The notes under the pieces were generated by a model. The model made no database searches. It saw only the letters and a list, made by a program, of their open reading frames with translations, and was not told the DNA's origin. From G965230615 sp965230615 (lineage in GTDB: Bacteria; Pseudomonadota; Gammaproteobacteria; HTCC5015): a DNA stretch of 64,000 bases. The stretch covers positions 3,658,001 to 3,722,000 of the forward strand of contig OZ246012.1 in NCBI GenBank assembly GCA_965230615.1, in the 5' to 3' direction. Positions 7,837 through 17,007 of this stretch are shown piece by piece. Every line of letters begins with the position of its first letter. The stretch's first letter is position 1. The position numbers and the translations under genes are program-made.

Positions 7837-10380
7837 TTAAGCCTGCTCAGTCGTTGCTGCTGTAGTATCTTGTGAAGTCGTTTTTGCTGCTGCGCTGGCT
7901 TTAGTGGCTTTGTTGCTGTGTGTTGGCTTGCGTTTTAACGGCTTGCGGCCAATATCGTTAAAGTCAAAATCATCCACATTGATAATAGCCATCACACGCT
8001 TATCATATTCACGTAGCTTGTCAGCCTCTTCACTACTGACAACACCGGCTTTTTCGGCAGCATCAATTTGTGCAACACCCGCTAAGTCAGTGATCAAACC
8101 TTCTTTAACGGCGTGGCGTAACTTCGCTTCCAATGGGGCTACTTGCTCAGCGAGTGGTAATAGAGCATTTAGCTCGCCGACAGGATTGTTGTCAGAAAGG
8201 TCTAGAAAAGTGCCTTGCACCAGACGCTTACGGCATTCGCTGTTTTCACTGAAAAGCCGGGCAACTTTGCGTGATAACTTATCTTGAGGTGCGGTTAATG
8301 TTCTGCCAGCAGGGAAAACCAACAAGCGTAGTTTTAATGCCATCCAGCGGTGCGGCAGGTTTTGCAGCAATGAGTGTAGTTGCTCTTGGAACTGGTAGAG
8401 CAGGTGCCGCACTGACCATTGTACTAATGGCCAGTCTTCAAGTGGTTCGCCCTGGTCGCGATAGTATTTGAGCACCATGGATGCCAGATACAGCGAACTC
8501 AGTAAGTCACCCAGGCGGGCAGATAACATTTCCCGAAACTTTAAGCTGCCGCCAAGAATCAACATCGAAAAATCTGTTGCCAAGGCAAAGGCCGCACTGT
8601 AGCGCTCCATGAGTTGATAATAACGTCGTGTGCGTCCACTGACCGGTACTGCAGCAAAGCGTGCGCGGGTTACGCCTAAAAACAGTGAGCGTGCTGCATT
8701 ACGCCAGGTAAAGCCGATATGGCCAAACAGTGCTTTATCAAAAGTGGCCAGTGCTTCATCTTCATCCTGCATCTGGGTGGCTTGTAGCTCAGTGAGTACG
8801 TACGGATGGCAGCGCACCGCACCTTGGCCGAAGATGATCAGGCTACGGGTGAGGATGTTGGCGCCTTCAACCGTTATGGCAACAGGAGTACTCTCATAAG
8901 ACGATAACAAATAATTACCAGGGCCTTTGATGACTGCTTTGCCGCCATGAATGTCCATGGCGTCATTAATGACCTGACGTCCCATTTCAGTGCAGTGATA
9001 TTTGAGAATGGCCGAAGAGACAGCAGGCTCTTCACCGGCATCAATGGCTGCTGTTGTACCTGATACTGCCGCTTCGATAATGTAATTAAAGCCAGCCATT
9101 CTCGCCAAGACGGCTTGCACACCCTCAAATTTGGCAATAGGGACATTAAACTGTTTGCGAATACGGGCATAAGCGCCTGTCGCTGCCAGACTGCGCTTGC
9201 TGATGGACAATGCTGCAGAAGGCAGTGAGATTGCCCGTCCTGCTGATAAACACTCCATTAACATGCGCCAGCCTTTACCCGCCATATCCGGGCCGCCAAT
9301 AATGTAATCCAGCGGGACAAATACATCTTCACCTTGAATCGGGCCATTCATAAAGGGCGAGCCGCTAGGGTAGTGGCGACGGCCAATCGTAATACCGGGC
9401 ATCTCGCGTGGGATAAGTGCGCAGGTGATACCATATTCTTCTTGCTCACCCAGTAAATGTTCGGGGTCGTAGAGTTTAAAAGCCAGGCCAATCAGTGAGG
9501 CGATCGGGGCTAATGTAATATAACGTTTGTTAAAGTTAAGTTTGATACCAATAATCTCTTTATTAGCAAACTTGCCCTTGCAGATAATACCTGTGTCTGG
9601 GATTGCGCCGGCATCAGAGCCTGCTCGTGGACTGGTCAGGCCAAAGCAGGGGATTTCTTCGCCAGTGGCGAGCCTGGGTAAATAGTAATCTTTTTGTGCC
9701 TGGGTACCGTACTTAACCAGCAACTCGCCAGGACCGAGCGAGTTAGGGACGGAAATATAGTTGCCAGCAACAGAGTTAACGCTGGCAATCATCGTGATGA
9801 TGCGAGATTGCGCGTAGGCTGAGAAATCCAAGCCGCCATACTCTTTGGGAATAATCAGCCCTAAGAAGCCATGCTGATCAATAAAGTTATAGATGTCTTG
9901 CGATAGGTCACCCTGCTCGTGGTTGATTGTCCAATCATCCAGCATTTTGCAAAGCTCAACGACTGGGCCGTCAATAAAGGCCTGCTCTGTATCGCTCAAT
10001 CGTGGCTGTGCGGCGTTTTGTAGCTTTTGCCAGTTAGGCTTGCCCGTAAAAAGCTCGCCTTCCCACCAGATGGTGCCTGCCTCCAGCGCTTCTTTTTCGG
10101 TGCTGGACATAGACGGGGTGACCTTTTTAAACAGTGCAAACAGCCGTTTGCTCAGATATTCCTGGCGTAAGGCGATATTGTTGAGGAAAAACAGGCCAGC
10201 AACAACCAGCAACAACAGTAAGCCCAGCAGGCCGCTGACAGTACCCGTAAATAGATAGACCAGCAGATAGATCCCGGTACCGGTGGCCATAACGGTCGTC
10301 GCGGCTTTTAATGAGACTTGCTGATAGGCCAGCGTTAGTCCAGTAACAATGAATGCCAATAACCACAATAAGCTCGTCAT
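7837..10380 (-). CDS. fadE: Acyl-CoA dehydrogenase FadE
   Basis: Catalyses the first step of fatty-acid beta-oxidation, converting acyl-CoA to trans-2-enoyl-CoA with FAD. At 847 residues it is close to E. coli FadE and is collinear with it: two N-terminal hydrophobic stretches (MTSLLWLLAFIVTG.., LLVYLFTGTVSGLLGLLLLLV), MSSTEKEALEAGTIWWEG, IIPKEYGGLDFSAYAQSR, GPGELLVKYGT, SPRAGSDAGAIPDTG and the flavin/substrate part ITVEGANILTRS. An Ala/Thr/Lys-rich tail ends the protein. The reading frame stays open to 10,527, but the ATG at 10,380 fits the family N-terminus and has GGAG about 8 nt upstream. Confidence 0.97.
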   Translation of the reverse strand: MTSLLWLLAFIVTGLTLAYQQVSLKAATTVMATGTGIYLLVYLFTGTVSGLLGLLLLLVVAGLFFLNNIALRQEYLSKRLFALFKKVTPSMSSTEKEALEAGTIWWEGELFTGKPNWQKLQNAAQPRLSDTEQAFIDGPVVELCKMLDDWTINHEQGDLSQDIYNFIDQHGFLGLIIPKEYGGLDFSAYAQSRIITMIASVNSVAGNYISVPNSLGPGELLVKYGTQAQKDYYLPRLATGEEIPCFGLTSPRAGSDAGAIPDTGIICKGKFANKEIIGIKLNFNKRYITLAPIASLIGLAFKLYDPEHLLGEQEEYGITCALIPREMPGITIGRRHYPSGSPFMNGPIQGEDVFVPLDYIIGGPDMAGKGWRMLMECLSAGRAISLPSAALSISKRSLAATGAYARIRKQFNVPIAKFEGVQAVLARMAGFNYIIEAAVSGTTAAIDAGEEPAVSSAILKYHCTEMGRQVINDAMDIHGGKAVIKGPGNYLLSSYESTPVAITVEGANILTRSLIIFGQGAVRCHPYVLTELQATQMQDEDEALATFDKALFGHIGFTWRNAARSLFLGVTRARFAAVPVSGRTRRYYQLMERYSAAFALATDFSMLILGGSLKFREMLSARLGDLLSSLYLASMVLKYYRDQGEPLEDWPLVQWSVRHLLYQFQEQLHSLLQNLPHRWMALKLRLLVFPAGRTLTAPQDKLSRKVARLFSENSECRKRLVQGTFLDLSDNNPVGELNALLPLAEQVAPLEAKLRHAVKEGLITDLAGVAQIDAAEKAGVVSSEEADKLREYDKRVMAIINVDDFDFNDIGRKPLKRKPTHSNKATKASAAAKTTSQDTTAATTEQA

Positions 10381-10605
10381 CTGTACTCTCCAGGTTAATT
10401 CAGTGCTAACTATAAGCCTTTCTTGACTTATATAAGAAGGTTTTTTTTGACAGGAGTTTCGGGAAAAGGCAGAAAATAATGTGTTACCTGTCATAAATTG
10501 TCTGCGAATACAGACTAGCGGCCTCAAGGCTCAAGATATTTATAGGGGGGCCGATAGGCTTTTTGAGACTTGTGGAAAGTGCTGAGCGTTTGCTATAGCC
10601 GTGCG

Positions 10606-10800
10606 CGGCTAGGCTCAGAGATGGCAATGGCCATTATGGATGTGGCCAAAACAAGGAAGATCGCCAAAGGACTTAGGTGAGGCCCCAGGGAAATGGGACC
10701 AGGGAAAACAGTCACCATGAAAATGGAGGGTGATGCGCTCAAGTGGTTTGGCAAGGATGCCCTTCGGGCCCCGGTAAGTACACTTACCGGGTCCCCGAGT
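10606..10800 (+). other. GGA-rich structured intergenic region, possible sRNA
   Basis: The 610-bp gap between fadE and the TRAP operon has no credible gene. Within 10637-10758 there are eight GGA triplets in about 120 nt, followed immediately by a perfect 10-bp hairpin (CCCGGTAAGT 10770-10779, ACTTACCGGG 10782-10791). A weak promoter-like pair TTGTGG/TATAGC with an 18-bp gap lies at 10570-10599. This density and layout resemble CsrA/RsmA-titrating RNAs, but no T-run follows the hairpin and no GacA upstream box was seen. Identity is a guess. Confidence 0.3.
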
Positions 10801-10881
10801 GTCACAAACCATTGTCACAATCAAGTCACTCACTTATCTTATACTGAAGAATTAGTATATATGTATATATAACCGTCCCCC

Positions 10882-10909
10882 TTGGCCTTGTTTCTGACTC
10901 CTGTATAAT
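10882..10909 (+). promoter_or_regulatory. Sigma-70 promoter of the TRAP operon
   Basis: A -35-like TTGGCC (10882-10887) and perfect -10 TATAAT (10904-10909) are 16 bp apart, ahead of the TatT gene. The implied leader is about 75 nt. Confidence 0.55.
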
Positions 10910-10990
10910 TCATCTCAAGTTATTGTATCGGTTAGCAAAAAAGCACATTCAAGCTTATCAGTCTCTAGCCCTCAATTTCGTTAAGCATAA

Positions 10991-11863
10991 ATGGAAACAA
11001 AATTAAAAATGAACTATCTTGGCCGCCGTGTTGCCTTAATTGGGGCAGCGCTTTTTACTTTACTATTATCTGCTTGTGTTAGCGTGGGTGGTATTGCGGA
11101 GTCGCTATCGGCAGCGATTTTAGACCAACAGGATGCTGAGCTGGTGCGCGATGGTGCGCCTGCTTATCTGATTATGGTCGATAGCCTGATTGCAAATTCT
11201 CCCGACGAGACTGATTTGCTCTTGTCCGGGGCCAAGCTCTATGGAGCCTACGCCAGCGCTTTTGTCACCGAGCCTGCGCGAGCCAAATTAATGGCAGAGA
11301 AGGCCTATCACTATGCGCGTGGTGCCGCTTGTGAAGAAAATGAAAAGCTTTGCAATGTTTTATCTGGTGATCAAGAGTCATTTAATGCCGTGTTGGCCAA
11401 AGTCGATGATAAAGATGATTTGCCTTACTTATTTGGTTTGGCAACCGCCTGGGCTGGTAAGATTCAAGCCAATGCAGATGATTGGCAGGCAATTGCTGCT
11501 TTGCCCAAAGTTCAGGCCTTGACTGAAAAGGTATTGGCGCTGGATGAGACCTATGAAGAGGGTAGTGCTCATCTGTATTTAGGAGGTCTATTGACCTTAA
11601 GGCCAGCATCGCTGGGTGGCAAGCCAGAGCAGGGCCGTGTGCACTTTGAGCGGGCGATTGAGCTATCCAAGCGACAAAACCTGATGGCGTTAGTAGTATT
11701 TGCCGAGAGTTATGCGCGCCTGGTATTTAATCAGGAGCTGCATGATAAATTATTGCGGGAAGTCATACACGCTAAGGCTGAGCAAGCTGGCTATACTTTA
11801 ATTAATGTGCTGGCTAAGCAACGCGCACAAGCGTTGTTAGCGGGTTCAAATGATTATTTTTAA
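10991..11863 (+). CDS. TRAP transporter TatT-family lipoprotein
   Basis: This 290-residue lipoprotein has the lipobox LLLSACVSV after a short signal sequence. The rest is helical with TPR-like character: ANSPDETDLLLSGAKLYGAY, AYHYARGAACEENEKLCNVL, EGSAHLYLGGLLTLRPASLGGKPEQGRVHFERAIEL. It matches the T component found with some TRAP transporters, a trimeric periplasmic partner of the substrate-binding protein. Its stop at 11863 is 33 nt before the start of the binding protein, so it is the first gene of a four-gene operon. The ligand is unknown. Confidence 0.85.
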   Translation: METKLKMNYLGRRVALIGAALFTLLLSACVSVGGIAESLSAAILDQQDAELVRDGAPAYLIMVDSLIANSPDETDLLLSGAKLYGAYASAFVTEPARAKLMAEKAYHYARGAACEENEKLCNVLSGDQESFNAVLAKVDDKDDLPYLFGLATAWAGKIQANADDWQAIAALPKVQALTEKVLALDETYEEGSAHLYLGGLLTLRPASLGGKPEQGRVHFERAIELSKRQNLMALVVFAESYARLVFNQELHDKLLREVIHAKAEQAGYTLINVLAKQRAQALLAGSNDYF

Positions 11864-11896
11864 TTGTGTTGTTATATGGAGCAAATGAGGAATCGC

Positions 11897-12907
11897 ATGA
11901 CTAGAATTATTGGCATTATTGTTGTAAGCCTTTTGAGTTTTATCAGTCAGCTGGCTGTGGCTGCAACGACTATCAAAATTGCCACTATCGCCCCTGACTC
12001 TACAACCTGGATGAAAGAAATGCGAGCAGGTGCTGCCGAGATTGCAGAAAGAACACAAGGGCGTGTCAAAGTGAAATTCTATCCTGGTGGTGTGATGGGT
12101 AATGACCAGGCGGTACTCCGCAAGATGCGTATTGGTCAGCTACACGGTGGTGCTGTTACCACGGGTGCCTTTAACGGTATTTTTCCAAACGCACAAATTT
12201 ATAGCCTGCCTTTTGTATTTAACTCTATTGAAGAAGTTAATCATGTACGGCAAAAAATGGATGAAGAAATCACGCAGGGGCTGGCAGCTAAAGGCTATGT
12301 GAGTATTGGTATCAGTAACGGTGGCTTTGCTTACTTTGCAGGTAATGCCCCCGTGACAAGCGCTGACTCTATTAAAAACAAACGGGTTTGGGTGCCACAG
12401 GGCGATATGATCAGTGAGGCCATGTTGCGCAATGCGGGTTTGGCGCCTGTTTCATTGCCTATTTCCGATGTTTATACGGCCTTGCAAACAGGCTTGCTTG
12501 ATATTGTTGCGGGAAATCCTTCGAGCATTATTGCTTTTCAGTGGCATACCAAAGTGAAATACATGACTGATGAGCCAATTTTGTTTTTAATGGGTATGAT
12601 GGTTGTTGATAAGCGTACTTACAATAAGCTCAGCGCTGATGATCAACTCATCCTCAAAGAAGTGATGACGACTAAGTTTGCGCGTTTAGATGAGCTTAAC
12701 CAGAAAGATAACTCTGCTGCGAAAGCTGCGCTACTGGCCAATGGTGTGAAGTTTGTGAAACCCAGCGAACAAGAGCGTCAGAAGTGGCGTGCTATCGTTG
12801 CAAAGGCTTTGGTCGAGCTGGAAGAAAAAGGCGCTTATACCAAAGATTTTCTCGATATGATGCAAAAGCATGTTGAGGCTTACCGCAGTCAGGCGGCTCA
12901 ACTATAA
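11897..12907 (+). CDS. dctP: TRAP transporter substrate-binding protein (DctP family)
   Basis: Periplasmic solute receptor of a TRAP (sodium-coupled, ATP-independent) importer. After the signal peptide (MTRIIGIIVVSLLSFISQLAVAA) come family blocks: IKIATIAPDSTTWMKEMRAGA, GRVKVKFYPGGVMGNDQAVLRKMRIGQLHGGAVTT, LPFVFNSIEEV, and KNKRVWVPQGDMISEAMLRNAG with the ligand-organising VSLPISDVYTALQTGLLDIVAG. The ATG at 11897 has GAGGA upstream and gives the natural signal peptide. Earlier in-frame TTG/ATG codons exist. Substrate probably an organic acid, but this is not readable from sequence. Confidence 0.93.
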   Translation: MTRIIGIIVVSLLSFISQLAVAATTIKIATIAPDSTTWMKEMRAGAAEIAERTQGRVKVKFYPGGVMGNDQAVLRKMRIGQLHGGAVTTGAFNGIFPNAQIYSLPFVFNSIEEVNHVRQKMDEEITQGLAAKGYVSIGISNGGFAYFAGNAPVTSADSIKNKRVWVPQGDMISEAMLRNAGLAPVSLPISDVYTALQTGLLDIVAGNPSSIIAFQWHTKVKYMTDEPILFLMGMMVVDKRTYNKLSADDQLILKEVMTTKFARLDELNQKDNSAAKAALLANGVKFVKPSEQERQKWRAIVAKALVELEEKGAYTKDFLDMMQKHVEAYRSQAAQL

Positions 12908-12918
12908 CAAAAAACGGA

Positions 12919-13428
12919 ATGAATACATTATTCGGCTTGTTAAGCAAGCTGCTTAAATTATTGCATGCAATAGAAGATGCCATATTGGTGTTGCTGGTAG
13001 CGGTTATGGTGTTACTGGCAACATTACAGATTTTCCTGCGTAATTTTTTTGATGGTGGTTTCATTTGGGGTGACCCTTTACTACGCATGTTACTGCTTTG
13101 GTTAGGCTTGCTCGGTGCTTTAGCGGCTAGTCGTACCAATAAACATATATCAATCGATGTATTATCACACTTTTTATCAGAGCAATATCAGTTATGGGTG
13201 CAAGCACTGACAGGCATGTTTACGGCTGTGGTTTGTGCTGTGGTTGCCTATCATGCTGGTCGTTTTGTATTTGATGAATACCAATATGCCACACCCGCTT
13301 TCGCGGGCTTACCAGCCTGGTATTTTGAGCTGGTTATTCCTTTAGCGTTTGGTTTGATGGCATTGCGTTATGTCGCATTTTCAGTGCTTAAAGTCCGCGA
13401 TGGTGTGATCAAGGTGACAGGGCAATGA
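12919..13428 (+). CDS. dctQ: TRAP transporter small permease (DctQ family)
   Basis: A 169-residue membrane protein with four predicted helices (AILVLLVAVMVLLATLQIFLRN, PLLRMLLLWLGLLGALAAS, ALTGMFTAVVCAVVAYHAG, ELVIPLAFGLMALRYVAF) and the family signature GGFIWGDPLLRMLLLWLG. It links the binding protein to the large permease. It starts 11 nt after dctP and its last four bases overlap the dctM start (ATGA). Confidence 0.92.
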   Translation: MNTLFGLLSKLLKLLHAIEDAILVLLVAVMVLLATLQIFLRNFFDGGFIWGDPLLRMLLLWLGLLGALAASRTNKHISIDVLSHFLSEQYQLWVQALTGMFTAVVCAVVAYHAGRFVFDEYQYATPAFAGLPAWYFELVIPLAFGLMALRYVAFSVLKVRDGVIKVTGQ

Positions 13429-14711
13429 TGTTACTAATCAGTTTGGGCCTGCTAATCATTGCTTTGTTTGGAGCACCTTTGTTTGCGGTTATTGTTGCCA
13501 GTGCCTTATTGGGGTTCTATCGACAAGAGATTGACCTGTCTGTTGTTGCTATCGAAATCAACCGCTTATCTGATATGCAGGTCTTGCTGGCAATACCGTT
13601 ATTTACGCTAGCGGGTTATATACTTGGCGAAAGCAAGGCGCCACATCGACTGGTGCAAATTAGTAATGTATTACTTGGCTGGTTGCCAGGCGGCCTGGCT
13701 ATTGTCGCGTTATGTGCTTGTGCCTTATTTACTGCATTTACCGGGGCTTCTGGTGTGACAATCGTTGCTTTAGGGGCTTTGTTATACCCAGCAATGAAAG
13801 AGGCAGGTTATAACGACCGTTTTAATTTGGGGTTAATAACGACCTCGGGTAGTCTTGGTTTACTGTTTGCCCCTTCGTTGCCATTAATCTTATATGGTGT
13901 GGTTGCACAGCAGCTCTCTTTGGGAACGCCTGTCCGTATTGATGATTTATTCATTGCAGGCATTTTGCCCGGGGTGTTAATGGTTTTGCTTTTATCGCTC
14001 TGGAGTGCCTGGCAGTACCGTGGCATCAAAAAAACGAGTGCTAACAAGCACTATAGCTGGCGGGAAGCTGCGCTGGCTATTAAAGATGCAGCCTGGGAAA
14101 TTCCGCTACCATTTGTGGTCTTGGGCGGGATTTATAGCGGGTTTATTGCAGTCTCTGAGGCAGCTGCGCTAACGGCGTTTTATATTTTTGTGGTTGAAGT
14201 TGTCATTCGTCGCGAAATACCGCTAGTGCGCTTACCGGGTTTAATCCGGGAATCGATGTTGATGGTGGGTGGCATCATGATTATTTTGGGTGTCTCGTTA
14301 GCATCAACCAATTATATGATTGATGCAGAAGTGCCCAGTAAGGTGTTTGAGACGATCAAAACACATATCGACAATAAGTGGACGTTTTTAATACTGCTGA
14401 ATATATTTCTACTCGTCTTGGGAATGATGTTGGATATTTTTTCAGCAATAGTTATCATGATACCTTTGATTTTGCCGATTGCTGCTGGTTATGGCATACA
14501 TCCAGTACACTTGGGGATTCTGTTTTTAGCCAATATGCAGTTGGGGTATTTTACCCCGCCGGTGGGAATGAATCTGTTTATCGCCAGCTACCGCTTTGAA
14601 AAGCCAGTGATAGAGATATATAAAGCAACGTTGCCTTTCTTTTTTATCCTTTTGTTTGCGGTATTGGTGATCACCTATTGGCCTGACTTAAGTCTGTGGT
14701 TGTTGCAATGA
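13425..14711 (+). CDS. dctM: TRAP transporter large permease (DctM family)
   Basis: A 428-residue permease with about 12 hydrophobic segments, and the DctM features FTAFTGASGVTIVALGALLYPAM, NLGLITTSGSLGLLFAPSLPLILYGV and HLGILFLANMQLGYFTPPVGMNLF. It forms the sodium-driven channel with DctQ. The start codon overlaps the end of dctQ, so the two are translationally coupled. It is the last gene of the operon. Confidence 0.94.
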   Translation: MMLLISLGLLIIALFGAPLFAVIVASALLGFYRQEIDLSVVAIEINRLSDMQVLLAIPLFTLAGYILGESKAPHRLVQISNVLLGWLPGGLAIVALCACALFTAFTGASGVTIVALGALLYPAMKEAGYNDRFNLGLITTSGSLGLLFAPSLPLILYGVVAQQLSLGTPVRIDDLFIAGILPGVLMVLLLSLWSAWQYRGIKKTSANKHYSWREAALAIKDAAWEIPLPFVVLGGIYSGFIAVSEAAALTAFYIFVVEVVIRREIPLVRLPGLIRESMLMVGGIMIILGVSLASTNYMIDAEVPSKVFETIKTHIDNKWTFLILLNIFLLVLGMMLDIFSAIVIMIPLILPIAAGYGIHPVHLGILFLANMQLGYFTPPVGMNLFIASYRFEKPVIEIYKATLPFFFILLFAVLVITYWPDLSLWLLQ

Positions 14712-14761
14712 CCCCTATTGGGGCAGGCCGTTTACATTTTTTAACATAATTCAGAATCGCT

Positions 14762-14779
14762 TTCACACTTTAGTGTGAA
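14762..14779 (+). other. Short hairpin in the 14712-15021 gap
   Basis: TTCACAC (14762-14768) and GTGTGAA (14773-14779) form a 7-bp stem about 50 nt after dctM. It may end the operon, though no T-run follows. The remainder of this 310-bp gap shows no gene or other element I could support. Confidence 0.35.
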
Positions 14780-15021
14780 GTGAGCCTTTATACTATCGCT
14801 TATAATGAAGCTTTATTTCGTCAGTAATATGGCTAACTTAAGCGCTAATCGAGCATAACGGTATGAGCGGCGACAAAATTTTGACGATCGGTAGTGCTCG
14901 CGCTTGCGTGCTTGATGGATATCTTGCTTAATGAACCTTATAAATAGCGGCGTCGGAAAAGCTGTGTTGTCTTTGCGGTATTTTCTTCTATTATTAATAG
15001 AGAAGGAGCAATATTCATTCG

Positions 15022-15573
15022 ATGGGGCATGATATGTTAAAAGATTATGATGGCGCTGTCTTACACGAATCCTATCTTGGTCAGGACTACGCGGTATTCA
15101 TTCCTATTGTCGTTAAGGGCTTACTGTCGACAGATCCTGACTTCCGTCAAGCTAGCTACGGGGAATTACACAAGACCTTATTTGATGAGTCAGACAGGTT
15201 TAATGCTGCCACTCAAGTTGTGCCTTTGTTATTGGAAGTCCTGCAATATGATATTCACGATAGTCGTGCCAGTGCTTATAAGCTGTTGCTGAAAATTACC
15301 GTTGAGTCGGCCAGCTACCTGAATAAGTCAGATGTTGAGGATATCACGCTGTTAAGCAACTGCCAGGTGTGTCAAAAAGATATTCGCACAAGCTTGGATA
15401 TATTCTTAAAAGACATCGGAGACCCTGAAGCATCCTGCCGCAGTGAATCTTTAGATCTGGTCTGTGAGCTAGCTAGAATCGAGCGTCAGTCAGGCTCAGA
15501 CAGTATTGATAAACAGCTTTTGCAAGTTTATAGTTCTATGAGTGTTGGTAAGCGCCTTATCCGTTGGCACTGA
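15022..15573 (+). CDS. Hypothetical protein, HEAT-like helical
   Basis: A 183-residue soluble protein, mostly helical with short paired helices (DPDFRQASYGELHKTLF, FNAATQVVPLLLEVLQYDIHDSRASAYKLLLKIT, DIGDPEASCRSESLDLVCELARIE) reminiscent of HEAT repeats. Six Cys residues are scattered without a metal-binding pattern. AGAAGGAG at 15001-15008 lies upstream of the ATG at 15022, giving support for the start. No family known to me and no operon partner. Confidence 0.6.
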   Translation: MGHDMLKDYDGAVLHESYLGQDYAVFIPIVVKGLLSTDPDFRQASYGELHKTLFDESDRFNAATQVVPLLLEVLQYDIHDSRASAYKLLLKITVESASYLNKSDVEDITLLSNCQVCQKDIRTSLDIFLKDIGDPEASCRSESLDLVCELARIERQSGSDSIDKQLLQVYSSMSVGKRLIRWH

Positions 15574-15716
15574 GCAGGCCTGCCAGCGCCGTAATTATTC
15601 TCTATTCGATCTGTACCGCCTTCATTCGAATTGCTCTTTGAGTATTCGATTAGTCTATAGCCAATAAATAGATTATTATGCGCCGTTAATCCATTAATCA
15701 TCGTAAGCGGTATTGT

Positions 15717-16919
15717 ATGGGAACCCCTTGGGCTGTGCGTTCTGCCAATAAGTTACTGGCTTATTGCTACCATCCGAATAAACTCGTTAGCAAGCAGTTA
15801 GACTATGCACGTTTATTGGAAAAGGCCTGCCAGCAGACAGGATTATCTGATCTAGGGGATTCGCAATATACTACCTTATTAAAGTCAGCTTTAGCCGCCG
15901 TACAGCAGGAAGGTCAACTTTCATGGCTGGGTGTGACAGCCATCAAAAGCTTTACTTATGCCAGCCTATTGAACCGTTTACGAATTGTTGAGCGGCTAAA
16001 ACAGCAGCCTGATATTCTGGCTGTTGAACTACCACCACCGCTTATCATTACTGGATGGTATCGTAGTGGGACGACGTTTTTGCATAATTTATTATCGCAG
16101 CTGCCGTCATTGCAAAGTCCGTTACTATGGCAGTTGCGACACCCTTATGCTGTGACTGAGCGGCAGGCTATAAAAAGAAAAGTGAATCGGGAACTACGTA
16201 TCCATCGTTATTTGTCGCCTGGCTTTTTAAATGCACATCCAATGGCGGCTGATAAGCCTGATGAGTGTTTGTTTTTGTTTGAGAATGCCGGTGTTGCGGT
16301 CACCACGTTTTTTATCAGTGAAATGCAGCGTTTTGCCTGGCAATTATTAGAGACAGACTTGCAGCCCGCATATCATTTTTATAAGGATCAATTAAAGTTG
16401 CTAAGCTGGCAAGGGCATAATGCGACATGGTTGCTAAAGTGGCCGTACCATCTTTGGCAGTTATCCAGTTTATTTAATGTTATGCCTGCAGCAAAAGTGA
16501 TTCATATTCATCGTGATCCGGTGCAGGCTATACCTTCGGTATGCAGTTTGGCAATGCATGCACGTGAACCATTTTGCCAGTCGATAGACTGTCAGGCGCT
16601 TGGACGATTTTGGTTAGATTATTATGCTGCGGGTGCGGCTAATGTGGTGTTGGCTAATGAGCAATATGCCCAGAATATTATTCATGTGCAATATACTGAC
16701 TTACTTAAGCAGCCAGCTAAACTCGTGCAAGATATTGCCGAGCAGTTACAGCTTGATTATACAGCAGCAGAGCAGCGTCAACTGGAAAGTTTTATCGCCG
16801 ATAATCAGCGAAGTCGCGGTAAGGTAAAAAAACATCAATACAATCTGGCGCAATTCGGGTTGACTCAGCAGGCAGTAGAGCAGAAGCTGGGAGGATATAT
16901 GGAGCGCTTTATTATATAG
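15717..16919 (+). CDS. Sulfotransferase family protein
   Basis: A 400-residue protein with the sulfotransferase PAPS-binding loops. The 5'-phosphosulfate loop is ITGWYRSGTTFLHNLL (residues about 111-126). The 3'-phosphate region is AKVIHIHRDPVQAIPSVCS, and a C-terminal FIADNQRSRGKVKKHQY motif resembles the family's GxxGxxK-type end. Such enzymes move a sulfuryl group from PAPS to an acceptor. The bacterial Sulfotransfer_3 group has mostly unknown acceptors. It stands alone, ends before a minus-strand terminator and has no PAPS-synthesis genes nearby. Confidence 0.85.
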   Translation: MGTPWAVRSANKLLAYCYHPNKLVSKQLDYARLLEKACQQTGLSDLGDSQYTTLLKSALAAVQQEGQLSWLGVTAIKSFTYASLLNRLRIVERLKQQPDILAVELPPPLIITGWYRSGTTFLHNLLSQLPSLQSPLLWQLRHPYAVTERQAIKRKVNRELRIHRYLSPGFLNAHPMAADKPDECLFLFENAGVAVTTFFISEMQRFAWQLLETDLQPAYHFYKDQLKLLSWQGHNATWLLKWPYHLWQLSSLFNVMPAAKVIHIHRDPVQAIPSVCSLAMHAREPFCQSIDCQALGRFWLDYYAAGAANVVLANEQYAQNIIHVQYTDLLKQPAKLVQDIAEQLQLDYTAAEQRQLESFIADNQRSRGKVKKHQYNLAQFGLTQQAVEQKLGGYMERFII

Positions 16920-16924
16920 CGACA

Positions 16925-16975
16925 CAAAAAAAACCGCCAACATAAAGTAACCCTTGAGGGTATAGTGCTGGCGGT
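16925..16975 (-). terminator. Intrinsic terminator, minus strand (17008 gene)
   Basis: ACCGCCA (16933-16939) pairs with TGGCGGT (16969-16975), with an inner ACCCTTGAGGGT hairpin. On the minus strand it is followed by eight Ts. It sits between the convergent sulfotransferase and 17008 genes. Confidence 0.75.
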
Positions 16976-17007
16976 GTGAGTGGGTATAGACTCAAAAAAG
17001 TTGTTGT

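Noticed and set aside
10381..10527. Longer FadE start at 10527
   Set aside because: The added residues are not family-like, whereas 10380 has GGAG and the FadE N-terminal helices.
10593..10833. Antisense ORFs in the fadE-TRAP gap
   Set aside because: Two overlapping minus-strand reading frames cover the GGA-rich segment, but neither has a ribosome site, family likeness or good codon pattern; the hairpins explain the region better.
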